A DNA stretch of 42,865 nucleotides from positions 1 to 42,865 of the forward strand of contig NZ_LYMK01000054.1 of NCBI RefSeq assembly GCF_002157355.1, given 5' to 3'. The translations under genes and the position numbers were made by a program. Within the stretch, counting starts at the first letter, position 1. Each line of letters begins with the position of its first letter. The notes under the pieces are model-generated. The model ran no database searches. It saw only the letters and a list, made by a program, of their open reading frames with translations, and was not told the origin of the DNA. The stretch comes from Variovorax sp. JS1663 (GTDB lineage: Bacteria; Pseudomonadota; Gammaproteobacteria; Burkholderiales; Burkholderiaceae_C). Below, in pieces: positions 14,510-21,200 of this stretch.

Positions 14510-16029
14510 CCGCGAATCCTTTGCACTTCACCGCGGACCTCGCCATCGCCGCCGGCGCCAGCTTCCGCCTCACCGCTCGACTCGCTGTCGGCTTCGACTT
14601 CCTTCCAGCCTTTGCGAATCTCCTGCTTCTGACTGGCGCGGAACTCGTCCTGGCCGAACCGGCCGATCAGCGAGTGCTGCTTGTAGACGTAGTCCGGGTA
14701 GAACTGGGCCATGAAGCGCTTGGCGATCGTGCGGAAGACGGCCTGCTCGTTCCGGCTCGCGCCGCTGTTGGGCAGGCCCATCGGGACGATCGCAAAGTGC
14801 TCGTCGAGCTTTGCGTCGTTGAAGGCGGCGCCCTTGATCTCCATGTGAGCGCCCTGGGCCTGGCCGGGAAAGAGCTTCGCCAGCTGGGCCATCACCTTGC
14901 GCGCGTCCGCGTGCATCGATTCGGGCAGGAAGCGGCAGTCGGTCCCGACGTACGAGATCGCCTTCGACTTGTAGAGGTTCTGGGCCGCGTCGGTCACCTC
15001 GTCCAGCGTCATGCCGTGCTGGCGCGCAGCCTCGGCCTGGAGCGCCCCAAGGGAGAACGGAAGCGGGGGCTTCTCGCTGTGCTCCTTCGCGGTAGCCTGC
15101 ACGCAGGTGCCCTTCAGGCCACCGGTGATCGCGCGGACGATCTGCTTGGCGACCTGTTCGTCGATGATTCGGCCTTCCAGGTCGAATCCCGGCGTGCCGG
15201 CAGCCTCTTCGCGCTTGTGCCAGCGCATGACGGTGCCGTCGCGCAGCGTGATCACGGGGATGAAGTAGTCGGTCGGCTTGAAGTTCTCGATGGCCCGGCG
15301 CCTCGCGTCCACCATCTCCAGAACTGGGGTCTGCACGCGGCCGACGCCGATGTTCGATTTGCGCAGCAGCGCCTGGTAGGCCATCGAGGGGTTCAGCCCC
15401 CAGACCCAGTCCAGGTACTGGCGCACGCGGGCCGCTTCGCCGCGGTTGGCCCACTTCGGGTCCCCGTTGCGGTCGAAAGGCTTCCTGAGGGTCTGGGCGA
15501 TGTCTTCGGCCCGGTTGGACACCAACTCGACGCGAAAGACGTTCGGGCCGGCCGGGTCGATTCCGAAGTGCTCGAGGAGCTCGTCCACGATGAGCTGGCC
15601 TTCGCGATCGGTGTCGCCGGCGTTCATGACCTTGATGCCACGACGCAGGAACTTCTTGGCCACCAGGTACGGGCCGAATGGCTTCCCGGCACCAGCTGGC
15701 TTCCCCTTGGCACCCTTCTTCTCGTCTGTGCGCGGGTGGGAGATCAGCTTTGGAGGCAGGACGGGCAGGAAGTCCTTGTACCGGTCGAAGACCCGCTCCT
15801 CTTCGAGCTTGGCCATCTCAGGGGACAGGTACTCAGAAACCCGTGCCGTGGTGAGCAAGTGCCCGGCCAGGGGCAGCACCACATGGCCGTTGCTGATGAC
15901 GAAATAGCCGTCGCGAGGCGCCGTCGACTCGTTCGTGCAGGAGATGCCATAGGCGAGCTTCATCCCCGCGACCAGATCCTTGGCCGCCGAAGGCTTCTCC
16001 GCTATCCATACGACCTGTTCACCTGCCAT
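14506..16029 (-). CDS. topB: Topoisomerase III, N-terminal TOPRIM and catalytic-Tyr part
   Basis: Type IA topoisomerases cut one DNA strand through a tyrosine and can decatenate DNA; plasmid and ICE copies support replication and transfer. This 507-residue ORF has the TOPRIM Glu11 in WIAEKPSAAKDL and the triad DTDRE (139-143). It also has RVQTPVLEMV and the PLPFSLGALQAEAA segment. The active site is SYVGTDCRFLPE with Tyr360. In E. coli TopB the same segment reads YPRSDCRYLPE, so the Arg two residues after Tyr is Gly here. DEHFAIVP corresponds to DAHHAIIP. The C-terminal end is acidic/Gly-rich (SESSGEAEAGAGGDGE) and stops just before the domain supplied by the next ORF. ATG 16029 has no strong Shine-Dalgarno. 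This is the first gene of the long minus-strand series. Confidence 0.88.
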   Translation of the reverse strand: MAGEQVVWIAEKPSAAKDLVAGMKLAYGISCTNESTAPRDGYFVISNGHVVLPLAGHLLTTARVSEYLSPEMAKLEEERVFDRYKDFLPVLPPKLISHPRTDEKKGAKGKPAGAGKPFGPYLVAKKFLRRGIKVMNAGDTDREGQLIVDELLEHFGIDPAGPNVFRVELVSNRAEDIAQTLRKPFDRNGDPKWANRGEAARVRQYLDWVWGLNPSMAYQALLRKSNIGVGRVQTPVLEMVDARRRAIENFKPTDYFIPVITLRDGTVMRWHKREEAAGTPGFDLEGRIIDEQVAKQIVRAITGGLKGTCVQATAKEHSEKPPLPFSLGALQAEAARQHGMTLDEVTDAAQNLYKSKAISYVGTDCRFLPESMHADARKVMAQLAKLFPGQAQGAHMEIKGAAFNDAKLDEHFAIVPMGLPNSGASRNEQAVFRTIAKRFMAQFYPDYVYKQHSLIGRFGQDEFRASQKQEIRKGWKEVEADSESSGEAEAGAGGDGEVRGEVQRIRG

Positions 16030-16053
16030 TGCTTGCTTACTTGCTTCGTGATA

Positions 16054-16073
16054 ATTGTTACGTTTGCGGCAAT
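16054..16073. promoter_or_regulatory. Candidate operator, dispersed motif (copy D)
   Basis: ATTGTTACGTTTGCGGCAAT has ATTG/CAAT ends and matches ATTGTT-CG-TGCG-CAA of the better copies. It lies 25 nt upstream of the topB N-terminal start and may control the whole topB operon. Confidence 0.35.
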
Positions 16074-16336
16074 ACTACTGCACGAACGCATTCGCCCGAG
16101 CAGATGGTGATTCTTTGTGTTGGTTTCGTGCTGATCGGGCCGCACGCCGCCAGCGCGGGTCCCCAACGCGTGCAGGCCGCCGGCGCCGCCGGCGCGGTGT
16201 TGACAGTGAGCTGCGATGGCGCAGTGCGGGGCCAAGCCTTCGATGTCCAGCGCGCTCGCCCGGCGAAGCGTTCGCTGGCGACAGCGTGCACGCAACGATG
16301 CGGGCGCGCGGGGCTGTCAACATGGAGGACAGCTAA

Positions 16337-16826
16337 TTGGCCACCTCAGATGAGTCAAGTGAACCACCAGCTGAAACACCAGTCGAACCACCAGCTGAAA
16401 CCCCAAGCGAACCACCGGCTAAAACAGCAAGCAACGAAACAGCGCGCCAGAAGCCAATCTAGCGACCCGCCTGAGATCGGGAACCGTGTGTTTATGGTCG
16501 GCGTCTTTTTCTTTGTTTTCTTTCTCGGCTGCGCGGGTTTCATGCTCGAGGCGGGACGGGAGTACAAGACACATGCCCTCGTCGTGAGCTCTCTATGGGT
16601 GATCGGCGTGCCGATCTTCTTCTTCTGTGAGCATGCGTTCATCTACCGAAAATGGGGCGACCCGGCGGAGTTCGATCAGTTCAAGCGCCTGCAGGACACC
16701 GCTGCGAAGATCTGGGCCGCGGCTGTTCTGGTCCTTGCGGCATTGCTTGCCCATGGTGAAATGAAGGCGCCGCCACCATGCTGCATCGTGCCCGCTCAAG
16801 CGAGCACCGCGGCCCCTGCAAAGTGA
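16337..16826 (+). pseudogene. Frameshifted gene for a membrane protein with a Pro-rich repeat N-terminus
   Basis: A strong GGAGG stands 8 nt before TTG 16337. That frame encodes EPPAETPVEPPAETPSEPPA repeats and stops at TAG 16460-16462. The rest of the protein, DPPEIGNRVFMVGVFFFVFFLGCAGF and two more hydrophobic stretches (VVSSLWVIGVPIFFFCEHAF, AAKIWAAAVLVLAALLAH), is in the +1 frame. The membrane part can also be read from ATG 16350, but that start is 21 nt from the Shine-Dalgarno and turns the Pro/Glu repeat into an unlikely NHQLK repeat. The most economical reading is one gene with a one-base frameshift near 16450-16460. It is predicted to have three transmembrane helices and a short Cys-containing C-terminus. 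Family unknown. Confidence 0.5.
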
Positions 16827-16905
16827 CCTGGCTCCAGGGCCGGTGACGACACAAGCGGGCGAGCGCCCTCTCCATCTCGCTGCCGCAGATCACCTGGAGG
16901 CCCGA

Positions 16906-17784
16906 TCAGGACACGCCAGCCGGGACAACCGACGGCTTGATCACGATCCGCCGCTTGCTTGTGATGATCTCGCCGATCCTCGGATCGATGCTGATGAGCT
17001 TCTCGCCGCTCGGGAAGCTATCCCCGACGGCAACCCGGCGCCCGCTCTTGAAGGTCACGCCGCCGGCCTGGATCTCGGACAGGCCGGCCTCTTCCTTCGT
17101 GACGCGTTCGGTCGGGCCGTTGGTTCCAGCTACTGGCACGGGTGCGGCCACCTGGACCACGGCCTCCCGGCGCTCCGGCTGCTCGACCGGCGGCTTGGCA
17201 CGCGTTGCCGCAGCCCGTGCTTCAGCCTGTTCGCGTTCCTTCCGCTGCTGCGCCTCGTGGGCAGCCTTGGCGAGCTTCTGCTCTCGCTCGAGCTTGGCCT
17301 GGCGCTCCGCCTTGGCCTTGCGCTCTGCTTCATCGGCGGCCGCGGCTGCCTTTCGCGCCTCGGCGGCCTTTCGCTCGGCTTCCTCGGCTCGGGCAGCATT
17401 CGCGGCCAGGGCGACGTCCTCTGCCGGGGCCGCAGCCTCCACCTTCGCGACCGGGTTCGAGGCCACGGCCTGAGCAACCACTGGGGTCGGCTCAGGACTC
17501 GCCGCCTGCTTTGCCGCCGGCGCCGGGGCCGCCCGGGGGGGCTCCTCAAGGGAAACGAGCGCATCGACATCCGCGCCAGGCGCAACCGCCCTTGTCAGGA
17601 TCTCGACCTGGTGCAGCCGCGACGCATCATCCTTGGCGGTTTGCAGCTGCTTCCAGAGCGGCACGCCGGCGACGACCGCTCCGGTCGTCGCGCCAACAAG
17701 GAACGCTGAAGCAAGCCACGCCCAAGCCGTGAACCGCACGCGGTTGACCACGCTCATCGTCATGGGAGGATTCGCCGCCATCAT
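16906..17784 (-). CDS. Bitopic inner-membrane protein with coiled coil and PilP-like C-terminal domain
   Basis: One transmembrane helix near the N-terminus (about 18-41, TAWAWLASAFLVGATTGAVVAGV). An Ala/Glu/Lys-rich coiled coil (about 115-200) like the TolA stalk follows, then a small C-terminal beta domain from about 233. The core of that domain, RRVAVGDSFPSGEKLISIDP, resembles C-terminal domains of PilP/TraP-like pilus or T4SS proteins, and matches the end of the bitopic protein encoded at 18248-18811. The domain would be periplasmic. The start overlaps the bactofilin stop (ATGA), so the two are co-translated. A role in spanning the envelope together with bactofilin is likely, but the exact system is unknown. 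Confidence 0.7.
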   Translation of the reverse strand: MMAANPPMTMSVVNRVRFTAWAWLASAFLVGATTGAVVAGVPLWKQLQTAKDDASRLHQVEILTRAVAPGADVDALVSLEEPPRAAPAPAAKQAASPEPTPVVAQAVASNPVAKVEAAAPAEDVALAANAARAEEAERKAAEARKAAAAADEAERKAKAERQAKLEREQKLAKAAHEAQQRKEREQAEARAAATRAKPPVEQPERREAVVQVAAPVPVAGTNGPTERVTKEEAGLSEIQAGGVTFKSGRRVAVGDSFPSGEKLISIDPRIGEIITSKRRIVIKPSVVPAGVS

Positions 17785-18233
17785 CCTGCCCCGGTGCCCA
17801 GCATCGACTTGATGACGCTGGAGTTCAGCTTCGCGCCCATCGGGATGTTGAACAGTGGCGCGCGGATGACCGCATGAATGTCAGCGCCATCACCGATCTG
17901 CAGGTCTTCGCTCGCGATGAGCAGCGCGCTGTCCTTGGCCGCCTTGGCCGGATCGCCCACCTTGCCGGCTACAGCAATGCGCTCGGCCGACAGGCGCCCA
18001 CTGAAGTGAGCCCCCGGTGCGATGATGACAGTGCCCTTGGCGCACTCGAGAGTTCCGCGGAACTTCCCGTAGATGACCACGCCGCAGTCCAGTTTCAGGT
18101 TCCCGTCGAACACCGCCGTCGGGGGAATCACCATGCCGATCGCGTGCTCCTCGATGGACAGGCGCAGGGTCGAGACTGCCTGCTCGGCGTCCGGGTGAGC
18201 GGACGCATGGGCGCTAAGGGGTGCTGAATTCAT
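17781..18233 (-). CDS. Bactofilin
   Basis: Bactofilins are small beta-helical cytoskeletal proteins that polymerise under the inner membrane and organise envelope machines. This 150-residue copy has the typical central repeat pattern (VFDGNLKLDCGVVIYGKFRGTL ... GTVIIAPGAHFSGRLSAERIAVAGKVGD) with short disordered ends. ATG 18233 is 14 nt after the stop of the upstream bitopic protein, and the stop overlaps the next gene by 4 nt. The three genes form one operon. A bactofilin between two membrane proteins with matching periplasmic domains suggests a localised envelope assembly. Confidence 0.85.
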   Translation of the reverse strand: MNSAPLSAHASAHPDAEQAVSTLRLSIEEHAIGMVIPPTAVFDGNLKLDCGVVIYGKFRGTLECAKGTVIIAPGAHFSGRLSAERIAVAGKVGDPAKAAKDSALLIASEDLQIGDGADIHAVIRAPLFNIPMGAKLNSSVIKSMLGTGAG

Positions 18234-18247
18234 GGTGGCCTGGTGAT

Positions 18248-18811
18248 TTAGTTCGCGTCTTCGCGCACGAGAACGCTTGCGGAAGAGGTCCGGTAGATCC
18301 GGCGCGCCGGGTCGGTCTGGAGAAGAAGTTCGCCGTTGGGGAGGGCTTTGCCGAGCTGCACGCGCAAGGGCCGGTCGGCCGCATCCTTCAGGGCGATGGT
18401 GACGCCATCGGCGTCGACCTGAACCACCTTCCACGCCGGAAGCGTCGCAGTCAGGCGCTGCTGGGCAGCGGACGACCCGAGGTGGATCTGCAGGAGCGAG
18501 CCGAAGGCGAATGCAGCAATCGTGCAGGCCACCGCAAGGACCACCACCGTGCGCATGCGAATCCGCGAAGCGATGGAGTTCGCGTTGAGGGCCGCGGTGT
18601 CGGCAGATTCGGGGCCGAAACGGATCCACGGGACGCCCTTGGCGGAGATCACCGGCCCGGCGAAGCCCGGCAGATCGATCACGTCCGCGCGAAGCAAAGC
18701 CCGCGTCCAGTCGACCGAGGTCACGGCCTGTCCGCGCGAAGGCACGTTCGCGCGATCGGCGCGAGCAATCCCTGTGGCTGAGGGGCGCCCCTCAGAATTT
18801 TTCGTCTTCAA
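18248..18811 (-). CDS. Bitopic membrane protein with PilP-like C-terminal domain, partner of bactofilin
   Basis: A 187-residue protein. The N-terminal about 85 residues would be cytoplasmic (GVPWIRFGPESADTAALNANSI). One transmembrane helix (87-108, RTVVVLAVACTIAAFAFGSLLQ) and a small periplasmic domain follow. The end of that domain, RVQLGKALPNGELLLQTDP, has the same spacing of R-V, G, P-x-G-E-x-L and D-P as the C-terminal domain of the protein at 16906-17784. It is the first gene of the bactofilin operon and is divergent from the plus-strand genes starting at 18927. Specific family unknown. Confidence 0.65.
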   Translation of the reverse strand: MKTKNSEGRPSATGIARADRANVPSRGQAVTSVDWTRALLRADVIDLPGFAGPVISAKGVPWIRFGPESADTAALNANSIASRIRMRTVVVLAVACTIAAFAFGSLLQIHLGSSAAQQRLTATLPAWKVVQVDADGVTIALKDAADRPLRVQLGKALPNGELLLQTDPARRIYRTSSASVLVREDAN

Positions 18812-18880
18812 TGCTGTTCCCCAAGATCGATGCGCGCGAGTTCGAATGCTGCGCTCGTTGCCAGCTTTCGCGTTTGTGGC

Positions 18881-18907
18881 ATGCTATTTTTACGGAGATA
18901 ATAGCAT
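18881..18907. promoter_or_regulatory. Palindrome in the divergent promoter region
   Basis: ATGCTATT (18881-18888) and AATAGCAT (18900-18907) form a perfect 8-bp inverted repeat, 11-nt spacer, 20 nt before the plus-strand start and about 70 nt from the minus-strand start. It is a likely operator serving one or both directions. The ACGGAGATA within the spacer could also be part of a leader hairpin. Confidence 0.45.
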
Positions 18908-18926
18908 CGCCTCACTCAGCACAGCA

Positions 18927-19406
18927 ATGCCTCCCAGCATGACTACTTCCCGGAAGAAGCGCTCCCGCGCGCCCCGCCCGTCCTTGCGCAGCTCGCCCGA
19001 CCAGGCGGAGCTCTCCGCTCTCGTCCAGCAACCCGAACCGGCCGCGCCACCGCCAGCGGCCTCGGCGCCGGTAGCCCCCTCGCTGGCCAGCCCGCGCAGC
19101 CCGGCCAGCCCGGCCGATACGGTCCAAGTCGAGCCGGGGCCCGCGACGTTCTCGATCGACGAGATCTCGACGGCCGTGCACTATTGGGGCGAGGACGCCC
19201 GGGACAAGAGCGCCGCAAAGGTGAGCGGGGGCTTCGGCCCCAATGCATGCCTCGTGATCGAAGTGTTGACGCTTATGAGCGTCGTGAACCGCGAGCGAGC
19301 GGTCGCCTGCAAGCCCGGCTCCAACCTCGCCCGGGTGGTGAACGAAGCCCTCCAGGCGCGTCCATCCCTCCAACCCACTGATCGCCCGGCCCATGCTGTC
19401 GCCTGA
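18927..19406 (+). CDS. Unknown 159-residue protein with basic N-terminus and Pro/Ala linker
   Basis: Start ATG 18927, or ATG 18939 four codons later. It begins with a Lys/Arg-rich stretch (TTSRKKRSRAPRPSLR), then a Pro/Ala/Ser linker to about 75, then a helical domain FSIDEISTAVHYWGEDARDKSA ... GPNACLVIEVLTLMSVVNRERA ... LARVVNEALQ. No signal peptide. The 3' end overlaps the M15 peptidase start by 14 nt, so the two are co-transcribed. Family not recognised. Confidence 0.6.
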   Translation: MPPSMTTSRKKRSRAPRPSLRSSPDQAELSALVQQPEPAAPPPAASAPVAPSLASPRSPASPADTVQVEPGPATFSIDEISTAVHYWGEDARDKSAAKVSGGFGPNACLVIEVLTLMSVVNRERAVACKPGSNLARVVNEALQARPSLQPTDRPAHAVA

Positions 19407-20127
19407 ACCGTACGTCCACCCCAAAGGCACGGCTCCCTCGGGCCTGCCTGAGCCGCTGACCCGGCGCGCGACGCTTCGTGGCCTGGGCGGCCTCGGCCTC
19501 GGCTCGATCCTCCTGTTGCAGCAGGCCGGCGTCGCACACGCCCAGGCGAGCGCCGCGGCGGCGGGCGCCCTCCCCCCTGCAGCGCAACGCGACGAGTTCT
19601 GGACGCGCGACCGCACCGTCTGGGTTCGCCGCACTTCCACGGGCGAGGTCGTCAAGAGCACCTACTGGCGCAACGGCCAGCTTGTCCAGAGTGAATACGA
19701 ACGCCTGTGTTGGTTCGCGCGGGACACGACGCTGGAACGCCTCATTCGGGAGAACAGCCCCCACATTCGCATGGCGCTCGATTCGGGACGGTTCACCAGG
19801 GAGCAGATTTCCCAGTGGACCATGATGAGCCCGATCATCTTCGACGTGCACTACGCCATCACGAGCTGGCTCGGCTGGTTCAACATGGCCAGGCCGATCG
19901 ACTGGACAAGCGCCTTCAGGCACCCCATCACCAACTCCATCACCGAGGGCTCGGCGCGCGACAGCTGGCACATGCGCGGCGGGGCGGTCGATGCGCGCAT
20001 CCCGGGCGTTCCGATCGAGCAGTTCGGCCGCTTCGCCCAGTGGCTCGGCGCCGGCGGTGTCGGGGTCTACGTGGGGCGTTCCTTCACCCACACCGACTCT
20101 GGCAGGGTCCGATCTTGGAGGTCGTGA
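19393..20127 (+). CDS. Tat-exported M15 peptidase, MepK/YcbK (DUF882)-like
   Basis: Predicted peptidoglycan endo- or carboxypeptidase of the M15A type. The N-terminus has a twin-arginine signal, TRRATLRG (23-30), then GLGGLGLGSILLLQQAGVAHA. The zinc-binding pattern of the family is present: SWHMRGGAVD gives His193 and Asp200, and FTHTDSGRVRSW gives His233 with Asp235. E. coli YcbK (MepK) has the same motif arrangement and cleaves peptidoglycan cross-links. The protein stops soon after the second motif, as expected. In this window it is one of several wall- or envelope-directed enzymes, alongside the transglycosylase at 21201-22913 and the HExxH proteases, consistent with opening the wall for an envelope-spanning machine. 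Confidence 0.85.
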   Translation: MLSPEPYVHPKGTAPSGLPEPLTRRATLRGLGGLGLGSILLLQQAGVAHAQASAAAAGALPPAAQRDEFWTRDRTVWVRRTSTGEVVKSTYWRNGQLVQSEYERLCWFARDTTLERLIRENSPHIRMALDSGRFTREQISQWTMMSPIIFDVHYAITSWLGWFNMARPIDWTSAFRHPITNSITEGSARDSWHMRGGAVDARIPGVPIEQFGRFAQWLGAGGVGVYVGRSFTHTDSGRVRSWRS

Positions 20128-20574
20128 GGGTGGTGGCAGTGTTCGTTTTCGGCGGCCGGCGGTAGCAACACGGCCGGCCGGCACGGGAAAGGGGCTGCCC
20201 TCTTCGCGCGCCAGCACCGCGGCGCCGTCTACGGCCAGGGCGATGGCCTGCAAGGCAACTCGTACGCGATTCCCACGAAAGGCCAGCGCCCTGGCCGCTC
20301 ACTCTACACGCTCCCTCTGGAGCAGATCCGAGCTGGCGTCGACCGTTTCCTCGCATTTGCCGCGAGCAGGCCGGACCTCCGATTCGAAGTGACGCCCATC
20401 GGCTGCGGGCTGGCCGGCTACAGGCACTCAGAGATTGCGCCGATGTTCAAAGACGCACCGGGGAATTGCCAGCTGCCGCCTGAGTTCCAGCTACTCCTCA
20501 TCGGTTCTCGCGCGCACGGTGTCTGCGCGCCTCACGTCACCGCTCTGCGTTTCCCACCGCGAACAGTCGCTTAG
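20124..20574 (+). pseudogene. Frameshifted gene of the VFGSN-x-AGRHGKGAA family (A1S_2505-like)
   Basis: GTG 20124 overlaps the M15 stop and reads VVAVFVFGG, then hits TAG. The rest, GSNTAGRHGKGAALFARQHRGAVYGQGDG ... SYAIPTK ... VTPIGCGLAGYRHSEIAPMF ... PGNCQLPPEF, continues in a second frame to 20574. The complete family normally reads VFVFGSN-x-x-GRHG, so the frames should join at about 20151-20161. An extra 1 or 7 bases in GGCGGCCGGCGG breaks it. The family (A1S_2505-like, from memory) has no well-established function. The expansion in a GC repeat suggests slippage. Confidence 0.6.
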
Positions 20575-20897
20575 TCCTGAATGGGTCGAGACCGGTGTCG
20601 AAAGCGACGTCTCTTAGCCATGGTTGACCTCTCCTTTGAAAAAGGGACCCACGCCGCATGGGAAGAACAGGCATAGACAGGGACCGCTTCTACTCTTCTG
20701 TCAGGGGAGAGTCAATCGAGCTCCGCGGGCCGCACAATGACGCTCGGGAATAATTTACTCACGGCTCCTGGACGATCGCTTTCCAAGCGCCCATCCTTCC
20801 CCGCTTCTAAAACAAACGCCGACGTTCAAGAGTTCTGCCCTAGCATTGTGTGGATGCGCCCGCATCCGCGCGGCTGTATCGAGCTTCCGACGCCGTC
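20575..20897. other. Non-coding stretch upstream of the 20898 gene
   Basis: About 320 bases without a convincing gene. Base composition is less GC-rich in places (GGGAATAATTTACTC at about 20746). I see no tRNA, clear terminator or copy of the dispersed operator motif. It probably holds the promoter for the 20898-22913 pair, but I could not place -35/-10 boxes. Confidence 0.3.
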
Positions 20898-21194
20898 ATG
20901 ACAAAACACGTTTCCCCTGAGATCGCCATCGTCCGCCTGGGCGAAGGTGAATCCGCCCAGTTCGCCATCGGCGCCCTGCCCCGCGTCGGCCGCCTGCCCT
21001 TCAGCAAAGTGGAGGTGCACTCCACGCATCTGACCGTCACCGGCCAGGACGGCACCACCGAGGAACTGGGTTCCGATGCCGAGCCGCTCGCCCCCGAGGT
21101 GATCCAGCAGCTCCTTTCCGACGACGGCCTGGTCTTCGCCGAACTGGACGAGGACTCCGGCGAGCCCGTGGCCACCGAGCGCATAAAGGGGTGA
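20898..21194 (+). CDS. Unknown 98-residue acidic protein
   Basis: I chose ATG 20898 (MTKHVSPEIAIVRLGEGE); a GTG at 20850 would add 16 residues of poor quality. The sequence is beta-rich (SAQFAIGALPRVGRLPFSKVEVHSTHLTVTG) followed by an acidic C-terminus (ELDEDSGEP). No export signal. It ends 6 nt before the transglycosylase start and is probably co-transcribed with it. Function unknown; a small cytoplasmic partner or regulator is possible. Confidence 0.5.
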   Translation: MTKHVSPEIAIVRLGEGESAQFAIGALPRVGRLPFSKVEVHSTHLTVTGQDGTTEELGSDAEPLAPEVIQQLLSDDGLVFAELDEDSGEPVATERIKG

Positions 21195-21200
21195 TGCCGC

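Noticed and set aside
16029..16349. N-terminal extension of the 16337-16826 gene back to 16029
   Set aside because: Residues are low quality, no ribosome-binding site at that start, and it crosses the topB promoter region; GGAGG before TTG 16337 is far better.
16360..16430. Short repeats that might be a CRISPR or iteron array
   Set aside because: Units are about 15-30 nt of a coding Pro/Glu repeat with no unique spacers.
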